Below, one piece after another: positions 40,719-53,800 of a stretch of DNA of 64,000 nt; the first letter of the stretch is position 1, and each line of letters begins with the position of its first letter. The notes under the pieces are model-generated. The model was given only the letters and a program-made list of their open reading frames with translations, had not been told where the DNA came from and did no database searches. A program made the translations under genes and the position numbers. The DNA lies in the NCBI GenBank assembly GCA_964478735.1, contig CAYZJB010000006.1:11597-75596 (forward strand), written 5' to 3'. Source of the stretch: CAYZJB01 sp964478735 (GTDB lineage Bacteria > CLD3 > SB21).

Positions 40719-43700
40719 TTATTTGATTAATAACATTTTTCGGGTTGCCAGGCCGTTCGGCGTTTCCAGACGGTAAATATAGACGCCGCTTGCCGCGCGA
40801 TGACCGCTCTGATTCAATCCCTGCCACGTGATCGTATGATACCCGGCGCGGGCAAAACCATTGAACAGTTCCGCGACGCGTTGACCAAGCATGTTGTGCA
40901 CGGTCAGGCGAATGCGGCCTTCTTCCGGCAAGCCGAATCGGATCGTGGTCGAAGGATTGAAAGGATTCGGATAATTCTGCGAAAGTTCGACGGACTTCGG
41001 CAAAAACACGTGATCGGGGTTGTAAAACAGCGCGACTTCACCCCATTCACGTACATAACCCTGGACCGATCCGTTTGCGCCTTCGCCGCCTAAATATTGC
41101 CACTGTCCGTTTTGCCACTGATACAGACCGATCCGGCGTTCATCGAAATCGGGCTGGCGGCGTGCTTCGGTTAGTTGCGTTCCGTCATACGCGACACGCA
41201 GCGTCAGACGTTCGCCATCGCGCAGATTGTCCGTGGCCATCACGTCGATGCGCCCGCCAATCTCGACCCAACCCGCACCGGTTTTCGACAGCGAAGGTGC
41301 TTTTGCCGGCGCTTTCGATCCCAGCAAAATGTACGTTCCATCGTCGAATGCCTTTTTTGGCGCAACCAGTTCGACGTTCCCGTGACGCAGCGTGAGACCG
41401 CCCTTTTCCAACGTGCCGACGGCGTAACTTCGGTTTTGCACCGCACTGTTACCCGCGGAATCGGTGCCGGTCACGTCGATGTTTAGGGTTCCAACCGCAA
41501 GCGTGAATGGAACGCCAAACACGCGCGAACTGCCGCCGACGGGCGACAGCGACACATTGGTCGGCGTACCCAGCGTCAGCGTCCCGTTGACCGACGTCAG
41601 GCCCTCGTTACCCGTCACCACGACGTCGACGTATTTTTTGATAACTGTACTTCGTACGACGTAGATATCCAGAACGGGCGGTACGTTTTCCAATGCCGTC
41701 CCGACCAGTGGAACCGACAACGTGCCGCCGAGTGAATTGCTCAAAATTCTTAGCGTGTCACGAAGCGGGCCGACGGCTTGAGGAACAAATCGCACGGTCA
41801 ACTCAAGTGTGTCGGTACCCGCGGCCAGGGTGTCCGGGAAAGAAGTCGGTGCCACGCGGAAATTCGACGTACCGATCAATGTCTGGCTGACGATGACGGG
41901 ACCGGTCCCCGTAAAGAGCGCAACGATCGCCGACGCGCTGTCGCCGAGCCGAACGTTCCCGAAATCGACCGACGCCACGCCCGACGCAAGAGTACCGACG
42001 TTCGCCAGGCCTGTGCCCGAAAGCGGTATCGATAGGGTACCGCCAATCGAATTGCTCAGTATGCGAAGTGTATCGATGCGGTCGCCCGCCGACTGGGGAA
42101 CAAATCGAACGGTTAGTGACAGCGTATCCACGGCGGCGTCGAGGGTGTCCGGTAACGCCGTCGAGGTGACACGGAAATCAGGAATAAACGTCAACGCCTG
42201 ATTGATAATGACTGGGCCCGTACCGGCAAAGAGTTTGACGGTGACCGACGCGCTGTCTCCGACGGTGACACTGTCGAAGTCGATGGAAGAAACGGTCGAG
42301 GATAGCGTTCCAACATTCAAGGCGCCGACGCCTCTAAAGATCAATTCAAGCGTATCGAAAGCCGAATAAAAGTACACCGTATCTGCAAACGTTCCTTCTG
42401 CCGTAGGCACAAAACTGAACGTAGCGAAAAGCGAATCCTGATTTTCAAACAAATCGTGCGGCGGCTCGATATTATCGGCCAGTAACCGGAAGGGTAAACC
42501 CGGTTCGTGCGTCACGGAATCGATTCGAACATTCCCGCCGACCGGGAAAACCTGGAAGCTCATCACCGTGCTGTCGCCGATCGCAACGGTTCCGAAATCC
42601 AACTGTGGCGACGGGGTAATCGCCATGATTCCAAAAAACGGAATTGCGGGGGTGGAGAATGTCGACGTGTTTTGGGCGCTATCTTGCATCGCCGTAATTT
42701 CCATGCCAGACATGAGGGTCACCTGGCTTGACCAGAAACCGGATCCATCGGCGTTTGTCGTTCCAAGGAAATAGCGGCCTTGATTATGATAGATCGAATC
42801 GCCATAGATCTGAATCTGCGCATTCGGCGCGGCGGAACCGGAAACCGTCGAATCCAGTGCAATCCCTGTGATCCGCGGTGGAGCAACGTTTTTCTGCGCC
42901 CCGTTGATCTGTGTGATGCCGAACGAACCATTTTTGAAGATTAGGTTGGCAAAGACGTAATTGCTGTCCGTTAAAGAACCTTCTAGAAAAATACCGTTGA
43001 ATTGATTATACGCTATCACATTGGCTATGATCGAGTCCAGAGAGGATCCACTCTGCACGACCAGGCCGTCGCCGGTATTTCCGATCGCCAGCGTTGCGGT
43101 CAAATCGGTACCTATAAAATTTCCCAGGATTTTATTGACGCGACCGTAAACCCGGATTCCATTTCCCATGTTACCGGAGATGACATTCGGAAAAACCCCC
43201 GACAAGGTATCACCGATAAGATTTACATCCGACGATGCGTCGACTAACACTCCACCGCCCTGATTCGGAAGCGCCGCATTCCCGCCGGCCGTCACACCGA
43301 TGAAATTTCCACGCAAAGTATTCGAATCGGCGCTCTGGAAATAAGCACCGTAACCCGTGTTGCCGGAAATCACATTGGCTCCCATCGTCGTGCCGTCGCC
43401 AACCCGGTTATTTTTTCCAAACATTCCGATACCGCTTTGATTGGCAATCGCCGTCATTCCAGTTATGTCCGTACCTATGTAATTTCCTACCACAAGGTGA
43501 AACGTGCCGGCGAGTTCGATGCCTTCGTCGCCATTGCCGGAAATGATGTTGCGTTCACCGGGCGACGTGCCTCCGATGCGGTTACCGGTTGAAATGGGGT
43601 TCACCATTATACCGTCGTCGCTGTTGGGTATGGCAAATGTGCCCGTCGCATCTAAGCCGATGATGTTATTTGTAATGGTACAGGTGTCGCCAAGGATGAA

Positions 43701-45925
43701 AAGACCTACTCCTGTGTTCCCAGAGATGACGTTTCGACCGTTTGGCCCGGTTGAGCCAATGAAGTTTTTTGTCGTACTGGACTCCAGCACGATTCCATTA
43801 ACGTTCGGCAGCGCTGCCGTTCCTGCCGCATTCAAGCCGATGTAATTTCCAACGACGTAGTTGCTGTCGGCGTCATTTTGAAAGGAAATCGCTACGCTCG
43901 AATTACCGGAAATAACGTTCCTGCCGTTGACGCTGGTCGAATCGCCAATGATATTACTCCCGACGCCGTTGCTGGCGATTTGAATACCCCAGAAATTTCC
44001 AGTTCCCGACGCGCTCATGCCGTCAAGACTGGTGCCTATGTAACATCCCTCGATGCGATTGTATTTGGAACCGTTGATGAGGATCGCGGCGACGTTAAAT
44101 TTCTGAAAATTCAGGTAACGAACAACGTTGTACGATCCGGCCAACTGCAAGGCCCAATCGGGTGGGCCTCCATCGACTAAAGATATACTCGGTTTAAAAT
44201 CACCGTCCACGTCCCCATCGATGACGTTACCATTGCCGTTAAACGACAGAAGGCTCCCCGTGATCTCGATCGTTTGCCCCAGCATCAACGGATTGGCAAA
44301 TCGGATCGTGTCGGGCCCCGTGTTGGCATTCGCGCTATCGATGGCCGCCCGAAGCGTCCCGACGCTTCCGTCATCCAAAATACTGGTGACGATCAGCTTG
44401 TTGGTCGGTGTCGAAAACGCAGTTGAAAATACCGATGTATTTCCCACCGCATCGCTTTGGAGCGCCGTGATGTTCAAATTCGGAGCGACGGCAGGAATGA
44501 CTTTTGAAAATACACCGCCCGCACCGGCATAAACGGTGTCCAGGAAAATGCGGCCCTGATCTCCATAATCGGCATAGATCTGAACGAGATTGTCCTGCGC
44601 CGATGCCGTGCCGCTGACGATTTTCGTTCCGATGTCGGCAGAAACGCTCACCACCTGGCCGATGAAGTTTTGCGCCATCGCGATGTGGCTGATTCCACCG
44701 GAACCGTTATTGAAGATCGAGTTTCTAAAAATAAAATTTTGGTCCGCCGGAACACCGTTGCCCTCGATTTCAATGCCGTAACTACTGTTGTAAGCAATGA
44801 CGTTATCCGCGACCTTGTTCGCCGATGCGAAGTCGCTGTTGGCGTAAATGCGAATACCGTGTAAGCTATTGGCTCGCGAGGAGACGCCGTCGGGGCCGAC
44901 GCCGATGTAGTTGCCCTCGATCGTATTCTCAAACGCCTGGCCGCCGTTGGCCTGGATCCAAATGCCGTTGAACGTGTTGGAACCGATGACATTGCGGCCG
45001 GACTCGCTACCGTCTCCGATCTTGACAAAGTCCGAATTCCGTATCGTAATGCCGCCGAATGCATTGCCCGCCGCATTGCCGGAAACGTCGAGTCCGACGT
45101 AGTTGCCCAGAACTTCCGTGGAATCGGCCTGATAAATGTAAATTCCTTCTCCGGAATTGTTCGCAATAATGTTTCTGTCGCCCATACCGAAGCCGCCGAC
45201 GATATTTCCGACACCGTCGTTAATGGAAATGCCTTCTTGAGTGTTCTCAAATCCAGACTGACCGGCGCCCGTCGAATCGGTACCGATGTAGTTGCCCGCG
45301 ACTCGATTATAATTCGTTCCGGCATCCAGAATCTCGATTCCCTTCGCACCACCGGCCGCAATGATGTTTCGTCCGCCAACCGTTCCGTCGCCGATGAAAT
45401 TATACTTGGCACCATTGGCAACAACGATGCCCGTACCGTTGCCTGCTGGTGTATTCGACGATGTTACGCCGATAAAATTGCCCAGCACGTCGTTGGAATC
45501 ACTGCCTGTACCCTCGATACGGATGCCTTCGTTATTGCCGTTAATATAATTTCTACCCGCAAGGGTCCCGTCGCCGATACGGTTTCGGCGGCCCCCGACC
45601 ACGTGGACACCGTGAAGGTTGTTATCAAGAACACATCCGATGATGACGTTATCGGAGCCACCGTTGATGTATATCCCGCTGGCTGCAGACGAAAAATCCC
45701 GGATGATCAGGTATTCGATACGATGATACGATGATTGAAGCTCCAGACCGATCAGAGGCGATCCGCCCGTTTGCTGCAGGGTAATATCCGGATCACCATC
45801 GCCGTCGATGTCGCCACGGATGTACGTGAAATCGTCCGTGATCGCCGGAAGGGATGCGTCGGGAACGCCGATGGTCTGGCCGATCAAACTTATGTCAAAA
45901 AGAATCGTGTCCGGACCGGCATTTG
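40719..45925 (-). CDS. giant beta-helix surface protein 3 (5' end in assembly gap)
   Basis: At least 1,735 residues. Right after the gap the frame reads NAGPDTILFDISLIGQTIGV, the end of a CSLREAI-like segment. Next come two blocks of right-handed beta-helix repeats (RNVISGNTG, GNYIGTDITG, NFIGVTAGGNAALPNQGGG), separated by a second TLRAAIDSANANTGPDTIRF segment. Three choice-of-anchor D-type Ig domains follow (SSIDFDSVTVGDSASVTVKL, ASVDFGNVRLGDSASAIVAL). The end is DFDERRIGLYQWQNGQWQYL and a FlgD-like sorting domain (LSQNYPNPFNPSTTIRFGLP ... RKMLLIK). Cell-surface or secreted, probably adhesive or polysaccharide-binding; no catalytic motif recognised. Confidence 0.9.
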
Positions 45926-46025
45926 NNNNNNNNNNNNNNNNNNNNNNNNNNNNNNNNNNNNNNNNNNNNNNNNNNNNNNNNNNNNNNNNNNNNNNNNNNN
46001 NNNNNNNNNNNNNNNNNNNNNNNNN
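45926..46025. other. assembly gap (100 N) hiding a gene boundary
   Basis: To the right, giant protein 2 breaks off at EVAAFYNP just before the sorting domain; to the left, giant protein 3 is already past its N-terminus. The missing DNA must hold about 280 bp of sorting domain, the start of giant 3, and perhaps a lipoprotein gene, so it must exceed 100 bp. Confidence 0.95.
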
Positions 46026-49000
46026 TCGGGATTGTAAAACGCAGCCACTTCGCCGAATTCGTGAACGAATCCGTGTACGGAACCGTCGGCGCCTTCACCG
46101 CCCAGGTAACGCCATTCATCGTCCTGTTTCTGATACAACCCGATCTTACGTTCGTCAAAATCGGCGATCGAGTTCCTGAGCCGATCGACGGTCGTCTCGT
46201 CAAGTTTTACTCGTATCGTAATGCGCTGATTATCGCGGATCGGCGTCGTGCCCATAAACTCGATCCGGGTTTCCAAATCCGTCCAGCGCCCGTTCGACGC
46301 CGATGTTTTGGCCAATTCGCCCGATGACTCGGCCCTGGACAACGACATCAGGACAAAGCCGTCGTCTTTGAAGACTTTTGACGAACCGGACACGTCGACG
46401 GTACCATCGTCGGACGTCCATTGCCAGGATTTACCCTTGAGGATCGACAAAACATTATACGTGCGCGATGCGTTGCCGACGTTCGTCGCGGAGTCGGGCG
46501 CGTTGACGGAAAGGTTCAGGGTCCCGGTAGTACTCAGCCGGTACGGCGCGCGGCGCAGCGTCGTACTGCCCGCGACGGACGTGAAGACGGCCGGAACAGA
46601 ATCCAACGTCGCGCCGGAGGACGACTTCAGCACAAACGTACCCGTGTTGTTCAGCGTGGGCTCGCTTGTGGAACTGTACATGTCCACGTAGCGCTGAATG
46701 ATGGAACTTCGGACCAGATGAATGTCGATCGTCGGGTTGACGGCATCGACACGGAAGAAACCGACGTTGCTCGTCGTCACACCGCCGCGTGTGTCGGTCG
46801 CGCGAACGCGCCAGAAGTACGACGCCAGCGAATCGAGCGGCGACGCCAGAGACGCCGACGTGTCGCCGGTGACCGCAACAAGCGGGCTGGTAAAGGCCGC
46901 GCTCGTCGATACCTCGAGCGTATACGTGACCAAATCGCCGTTGGGATCGGACGCGGTGGCCCATCCGAAGAGCGGCGTGCGGGTATTGATCAGGTTATTG
47001 TTGCCGAAAGGCTTGACGTTGAACGCGGCGGGCGCGCCGTTGGCCATTCCGGTTCCGTCGAGCAGAACGAACAATTGCGGAGGCGTTCCGCTATTGTTAA
47101 TTTTCAGCGTGTCGACTTTAGCGCCCGGGCTGACGGGTCTGAATTTGACCGTGATCATCGCCGTGTCGGTCGTCGATATCGTATCGGGAAAGGTTATCCC
47201 GCCATACGAAAAATCCACGGCCCCGCCGATCCCCTGTACGATATCCGCGATCTGCAACGTAGGACCATCCGTGTAGACTTTCAGTGTTTGTTCGACGGAA
47301 TCCCCGACGATCACGGTCCCAAAACTCATGACTGCGGCTGAACTCACCACGCCCCCGCTCTGCCCGACGCCCGTGAATCGTGCCGTCAGTACCGGCATGA
47401 CGCCGTTATTAACGAACACGATGCTGTCGGTAAACGCTCCGGGTGTAGAGGGCCTAAACGTCACGCTGGCGATGATCGTGTCTCCGGCAAAAAGCGTGTC
47501 TGCCGTAGGAGTAAGCAACTGCATATTGAATTGAGGACCAAACGCAACTGCAACGGTATCAACAATGACCCCCAGCGCTCCGGTATAGACTTTGAACAGC
47601 TGCGTCGCGCTGTCCCCGACCTGTATCGTTCCAAAATCAACAAGTGTCGATGTCACCTGAAGATTGCCCGGCGGAGAAATGACCGGATTCGAAAACTTCG
47701 AACTATTTCCGAGACTATCCTGTATGGCGGTAAACGCCGTGTTTCCTGTAGCCGAGACGTTTCGACTCCACAGGCCCGATCCGTTGGCGCGAGCCGTATC
47801 GAGGTAGATACGCCCTTCATCCATCTCATCCATGAAAATCTGCACGAGTGCATTCGGTGACGAGCGGCCGAAAATTGTACCCGCGGCGTTGACGCTGTCG
47901 ACGACGGGTGACAGGATATCCTGCTGAGCTCCGGAGGTGATCTCGATACCAAGACCGTTGTTGTTGTAGATACTGTTGGCGAACAAGGTGTTTTCGTAAA
48001 CGCCGTTCCCATCAAAGCGCACGCCGCTGAAGCCGTTGTGGGCGATGGTGTTCTCAACGACCTGGTTCAGACGGATCGTATCCGGCAAAGGGCCCTCGAA
48101 CAAGATGCCGTGTCCGAGATTTCCCAACGGCCAGTCTTCATTGGCCCGGAGTCCGATCCAATTGCCACGGATTATGTTTTGAGAAGACAGCCCTGCGGAA
48201 CCGGCTCCGATTTCAATACCATGGCTTCCGTTTCCGGAGATGATATTGCGTCCTCCGTCAGTCCCGTCACCGATCCGGTTATACGAATTGTTGTAGATAT
48301 AAATCCCGTATTCTCCGTTGCCGACTGCCGACGTTCCAAATATGTCTGTTCCGATATAATTACCGAGAATGGACTGACGACCCTTCGTACTCTGGATGCT
48401 TATGCCGTGTTCGTTATTGCCTGAAATAATATTGCGTCCGTCCGGTGTTCCATTTCCGATGAAATCGCCCGCATCGTTGGTGGCAAAGGAGGTAATGTAA
48501 ATTCCGTGAGTATAATTTCCGCGCGGCATCGTTCCGGTCGCATCGAGACCGATGATGTTACCTAGAATAACCGTCGAATCGCTTTGTCCGTAGATCTCGA
48601 TTCCGGCGCCATACGTACCTTCAGATGTCTGACCGTTGGAGGAAATCACGTTCCCATGGCCCGCAATTCCATCGCCGATATTCGTGTGTCGGGCATTGTT
48701 TATGTAAATACCATTGTTCTCGTTGTTCATCGGCGTCGAACCGTCCGCGGCCAGTCCGATATAATTACCGATGATGACATTATCGTTGTGCGTGGCGACA
48801 TGAATACCGTTTCCACTATTGCCGCTGATGATATTGCGTCCGGCGGGTGTCCCGTCGCCGATAAAATTGGCTGTCGCTTCGAGGTAGATGCCGTCAAAAT
48901 TTCCAAGCGCTGTCTGGCCGGTCACGTCCGGTCCGATATAGTTGTTCAGGATTTTGTTCAACCCCGTGAATTGCCCCTCGATACGGATACCGACGTTGTT

Positions 49001-50332
49001 GCCGGAAATGACGTTCCGTTGAAGCGGGCCCATCCCGCCGATCGTATTTCGCAAAGCGCCGTTGCGAATGTGCACGCCATTTCTGCTGCCGACGGGGGTG
49101 GAACCTGTAAAATTAGTTCCGAAAAAATTGCTCTCGACATGATTATCATACGCACCGGGTCCGTCGATCAGTACGCCCGCACCGTAAGCGGAAACACTGT
49201 CCATATGTTGGAAATTGAACCCGCGGATCACGTTTTTAGCAGAAAGTATTTGGAATGCTCCGGAGCCGAGATTATTGAGCCCGTCGAGGACGAGATTGGG
49301 ACGACCGTCGTCGTCCCAATCGGCATCGATGACGGTGAACGAATCCGTCAACTGGATCGGTGAACCGATCTCGATCGTAGTGCCGGTCGGCAGGCCAAAT
49401 CGAAGACTGTCGGTGCCCTGACGTACGTTGGCGGTGAGAACCGCAAGACGCAACGTCCCGGACGTCAGATCATCCGCGGTCTTATTCACGAGCAGCGAAT
49501 CCAACAACGGTGAAACGAATGGTAACGAAAATGCTGACGAATTGCCCATGCTGTCCTGAATCGCCGTGATGTTGAGATTGAAAGGAACGGTTATCGTCTT
49601 CGACCAGATGCCGCTCGCGGGAACGTTTACCGTATCGATGAACGTCGCTCCTTCATCACCCTCGTCTACAAACAACTGAACCACTCCACTGCCGGCCGCC
49701 TCACCCGATACAATGGAGCCGACGATACTCGTGATACGGGGCGGTGCGACGCCACGTTGGACCGGACCGGAAAACGAGATTCCGCTTCCGTCGTTGTCCG
49801 TAATGGAGTTATTGAACCAGGTGTTGTCCTGCAGGATTCCACCTCCGTTGGCAAAGACAAGGATACCGTCAAACGGATGGTGAGCAATGACGTTATTCCG
49901 GATCACACTGGAGTCTACACTACCAACCGACATCGCTTCGAGTCGGATGCCGTTGTCGCCGTTGGGCATGGGCGACGCTCCGTCGAGCGACGTTCCGATT
50001 AAATTGCCGTCGATCGTGATGGAACTGATCGCTGAGAGCCCAGCGTTCAGGAAAATCCCCTGCAGACCATTATTGCTAATGACATTACGGCCTGTGGGTG
50101 TACCGTTGCCGACGAAGATGTTGCTTGTACGGGTCAGATAAATCCCATTACCGAAGTTGCCAAACGACATGGTTCCAGTTTCGTCGGTGCCGATAAAATT
50201 TCCTACGATATCGACGTCGCTGACGTCCTGCACAAAAATACCATCGCTTTGATTCCCGGAAATGATATTACCGGACTTGAACGGCCTTTTGTTGAAAACG
50301 ATGTATTCCTTATTGCGCGAGGCGCAAGGCAT
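46026..50332 (-). CDS. giant beta-helix surface protein 2, 5'-truncated and running into an assembly gap
   Basis: About 1,435 residues visible. It lacks a signal peptide: the only ATG (50332) lies inside the end of the lipoprotein gene, and 15-20 odd residues (NKEYIVFNKRPFKS) lead straight into GNIISGNQSDGIFVQ, in the middle of a beta-helix repeat. The order is beta-helix, a CSLREAI-like segment (SGTLRLAVLTANVRQGTDSL), a second beta-helix block, two choice-of-anchor D domains (AVMSFGTVIVGDSVEQTLKV), a fibronectin-like domain (NTRTPLFGWATASDPNGDLV) and the DFDERKIGLYQKQDDEWRYL module. The sorting domain is in the gap. Probably the remains of a recombination between repeat genes; export is doubtful. 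Confidence 0.75.
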
Positions 50333-50855
50333 CTAGCTTGGCCAGAAGCGCGGCCGGATCCGTCGTACTGGCGAATGCCGTATCGAGCAATTGAATCCGG
50401 TTGAGGCAATTGGCCATATCGCCCAAATGATAATAGTCGCAGCCCTGAACGAGCCACATGGTACGCTGTGTGACACCGTTGTCGAATTCAAAAACAAAGT
50501 CAGGGAGTTTGTCCAGTACGTACTGGGCGCGCGTCACGCTTCCCGGATAATCGCCCGCAATCCAGCTTGAAATGGCCCAGCCGGCGTAGCCGTGAATGAG
50601 CGAGTCGCCCTGCGCGCGAGTAAAGTAGCCATTGGACGCCGGAATGGAATCCATTTTCAACGTCGTCCAGCCGAGACCGACAAGCGCTTCGGCCCGATGA
50701 TCGCGGACGGCCGCCGTAAATGCCGCATGGGCCTGGGTATACTGTCCCGCAACAAATAGTGCCCATGCATCGGCGATCTGGGTATCTTCCGAATCACCTC
50801 CGCCACAGGACATCATCGCCAGACAACCGAGAGCCAAGGAAAGTTTCTTTTTCAT
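50310..50855 (-). CDS. TPR-type lipoprotein paired with giant protein 1
   Basis: 181 residues. Lipoprotein signal MKKKLSLALGCLAMMSCGGG. Helical mature part with TPR-like units (AWALFVAGQYTQAHAAFTAA, EALVGLGWTTLKMDSIPASN, GCDYYHLGDMANCLNRIQLL) and a conserved end DTAFASTTDPAALLAKLDAL shared with the lipoprotein at 40153-40695. It starts 27 bp after the stop of giant protein 1 with an AGGAGA site. The repeated order, giant gene then lipoprotein gene, points to a functional pair. Its last 23 bp overlap the nominal start of giant 2. Confidence 0.78.
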   Translation of the reverse strand: MKKKLSLALGCLAMMSCGGGDSEDTQIADAWALFVAGQYTQAHAAFTAAVRDHRAEALVGLGWTTLKMDSIPASNGYFTRAQGDSLIHGYAGWAISSWIAGDYPGSVTRAQYVLDKLPDFVFEFDNGVTQRTMWLVQGCDYYHLGDMANCLNRIQLLDTAFASTTDPAALLAKLDALRLAQ

Positions 50856-50882
50856 ATCGTTTCTCCTGATTCTTTTCGTTGC

Positions 50883-53800
50883 CTACTTGATCAACAACAT
50901 CTTGCGGCTGGCAATACCCGCCGGCGTTTCCAGCCGGTAGATGTATACGCCCGTTGCCACCTGCTGTCCCAGTGCGTTTCGACCGTTCCACACGATCGTG
51001 TGGTATCCGGCTCCGCGAACCCCGTTGATCAACTCCGTCACTTTTTGACCGAGAATATTATACACCACGAGCTTGATCCGTCCTTCATCCGGTAAACCGA
51101 ACCGAATGGTGGTCGTCGGGTTGAATGGATTCGGATAGTTCTGCGCCAGTTCGATTTCCTTGGGAAGGAAGACGTGGTCCGGATTGTAGAACAGCGCGAA
51201 ATTACCCGACTGGCGGACCTTGGCTGCGAGCGATCCACTGTTCCCTTCGCCGCCTTCATAAATCCATTCGTTATTTTCCATTCGATACAACCCGACCTTC
51301 CGTTCGTCGAAGTCGGTATAACGCAGCTGGGTCGCTTCCAGATCGGTCGGTGGGTAAGAGAGCCGGACGACCACGTCCTTTTCAAAGCCAACCGTGCTCA
51401 CGATTTCCAGAGATCGACCGACCTGCATCCAGCGCTCGTTCGCCGATGCGGCGTTTTTACCGAGCGATTTGGACGCGGCGGATTCGTTGTTCACGTCTCC
51501 GCTCCAGCCGGCGATGAAGAACCCGTCTTCACGGACCGCGCCGCGCGGAACCGTTGCCTCGAATCCTTCAAAGGCGATCGTCGTCGCCTCGTCTTTAGTC
51601 AACGTCGACACCGTGTAGGTCTTGTTGGCATTGGCGACGTTGCCGACGGTATCGGTCGCCGTGATGGCGATTCCGAGTGTGCCGGCCGCGGTCAGTTTGT
51701 ACTGTGCATAGCTGACATTGGGCAATCCAGGCACGTCCGCCAGCGCAGGCGGATTGGCGACCGGTGAACCGTTGAACGTGAAGGTTGCCGTCTTATTGGA
51801 CAGCGGTTCGCTGCTGTGCACGTAGACCGACAGATATTTGTTGACAACGCTCAGCGCGAGAACACCCACGGTCAACGTTGGCGGCGTATTTTCCACACCC
51901 GTTCCGGTCAGTACGACGCGAACCTGTCCGCCCAACGACGTGTTATTTACCACCAGCGTATCCGACAAAGCGCCGGTCGCTGTGGGTTTGAATTTCACCG
52001 AAATCACGAGCGAGTCGCCGGCAAGCAACGTGTCCGGCGTCGTGACGGTCGAGACAAATTTGAAGTTTGTACCCGCCGCGATCTGTGCGCTGCTCAGGAT
52101 CACACCGCCGCTCGCAGCCCGGAGGACGACCGACAGATTCGTACTGTCGGCAACCTTCGTCGGATTAAACCCGAGAGACGTCGGCACGGCGCTGAGCGTT
52201 CCCGGAGGCGCCATCACGGCATTGGAGAAAGCGGATGAGTTTTTGGAGCTGTCCTGGATGGCGGTGACATTGTAACCGAACATCACCAGTACGGTCTTCG
52301 ACCAGTTGCCCGATCCGTCGGCCGTCACCGTGTCCTTGAATTCTCTGCCTTCGTTGTCGAGGTCGCCGAAGATCTGTACGAGAGCGCCGGGAGCGGCCTT
52401 ACCGCTCACGGTCGTACCGTCGTACGAATCGATGATCGGCGCTCCAACTCCGTTCTGCGCGCCATTGGCAATCAGAATACCCGCTCCCGTGTTGGAGTAG
52501 ATCGAGTTTTTGAACAGTTGGTTTTCACGCGTTTTTGCGCCTGTGAAGTGCACGCCGTTGCCGGTATTGAAAGCTATCGTGTTATCTTCAATCCAGGAAT
52601 ATTCGACACTGTCGTCCGGTGAAATATTCTCAAGCTTCAGACCGTCGCCGCCGTTACCCAGCGCCGTTAAGCCGTCGGCGCCCAGCCCGATATTATTGTT
52701 CGTGACGTACGTATACCAGACCATGCCCGTATCGGCACAGAGCTCGATGCCGTCGCCGCCGTTACCCGCAATGACGTTACCGCTGTTGCCGAGGGCCTGA
52801 CTTTCCGATGCAGCCGCACTGCCCGATTTTTGTTTGGCTATGCTCTGAATTTCTCCGCCGCTGTAGTATTCGAGCATCAGACCGATCCCATTATCGGACG
52901 CATTCCAAACCATGACACCGTTCGCGTCGTTGGGAATCGCGGAGTTTCCGTTGATATCGGTACCGATGTAATTACCGACGATTGAATTTTCGTAGGAGAA
53001 TGCATCGATATAAACGCCGTGCCGTCCGTTACCGCTGATGACATTGCGTCCGCCGGCAACGGTATCCCCGACCAGTACGGATTCGGTCTGCATCCAGATA
53101 CCGTCGGTTCCATTTCCGAGATCGCCCGTTCCGGCCGCGTTGGTTCCGATCAGGTTACCCCGGATCGAGTGCAGCAGGTACCCGCCTTCGACCGCACGTG
53201 CAGCTTGCGATTCGGCAATTACCACTGATCGCGTTTTCGATTCGAAACGTTCTTTGGCTTTCCCGATAAGACACTCATATTCACAGCCGCCGCCGCTTCC
53301 GTAGACATAGATACCGTAAGTCCGGTTACCCGAGATAACGTTTCCTTGTCCCGGCAGGCTGCCGCCGATGGCGCAGCCATCGGATGATTCAATGTAAATA
53401 CCTCCTTCGTTCGGGAGCGTGTCCGTGCCGGCCGCATTCAATCCGATGAAATTCCCATAAATAGAATCCCCGCTTGAATTGCTAATATAAATTCCGACCC
53501 CGGTATTGCCGGAAATGACATTTCGTCCATCGTTTGTACCGTTCCCGATCATCGTGTTATCAACATCGTACTCAAAATAGATACCGTGCGCGCCGTTACC
53601 GAGGTTGGCGTTTCCGGCGGCATTCGTACCGATCATGTTGCCGAAAATTTCATTGTCATACGAGTAATACAGATAAATACCGTTCCCGCCATTTCCGGAA
53701 ATCACGTTTCCACCTCCGGCCACGCCATTGCCGATATGGATTTCCCGATGATAGTTGCCGTCGGCATAGATACCGTCGCTTCCGTTACCCAGAGCGCTAT

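Noticed and set aside
42507..45734. Many plus-strand open frames opposite the giant genes
   Set aside because: They mirror the low-stop composition of the repeat-coding strand, have no ribosome sites or family similarity, and lie antisense to clear genes.
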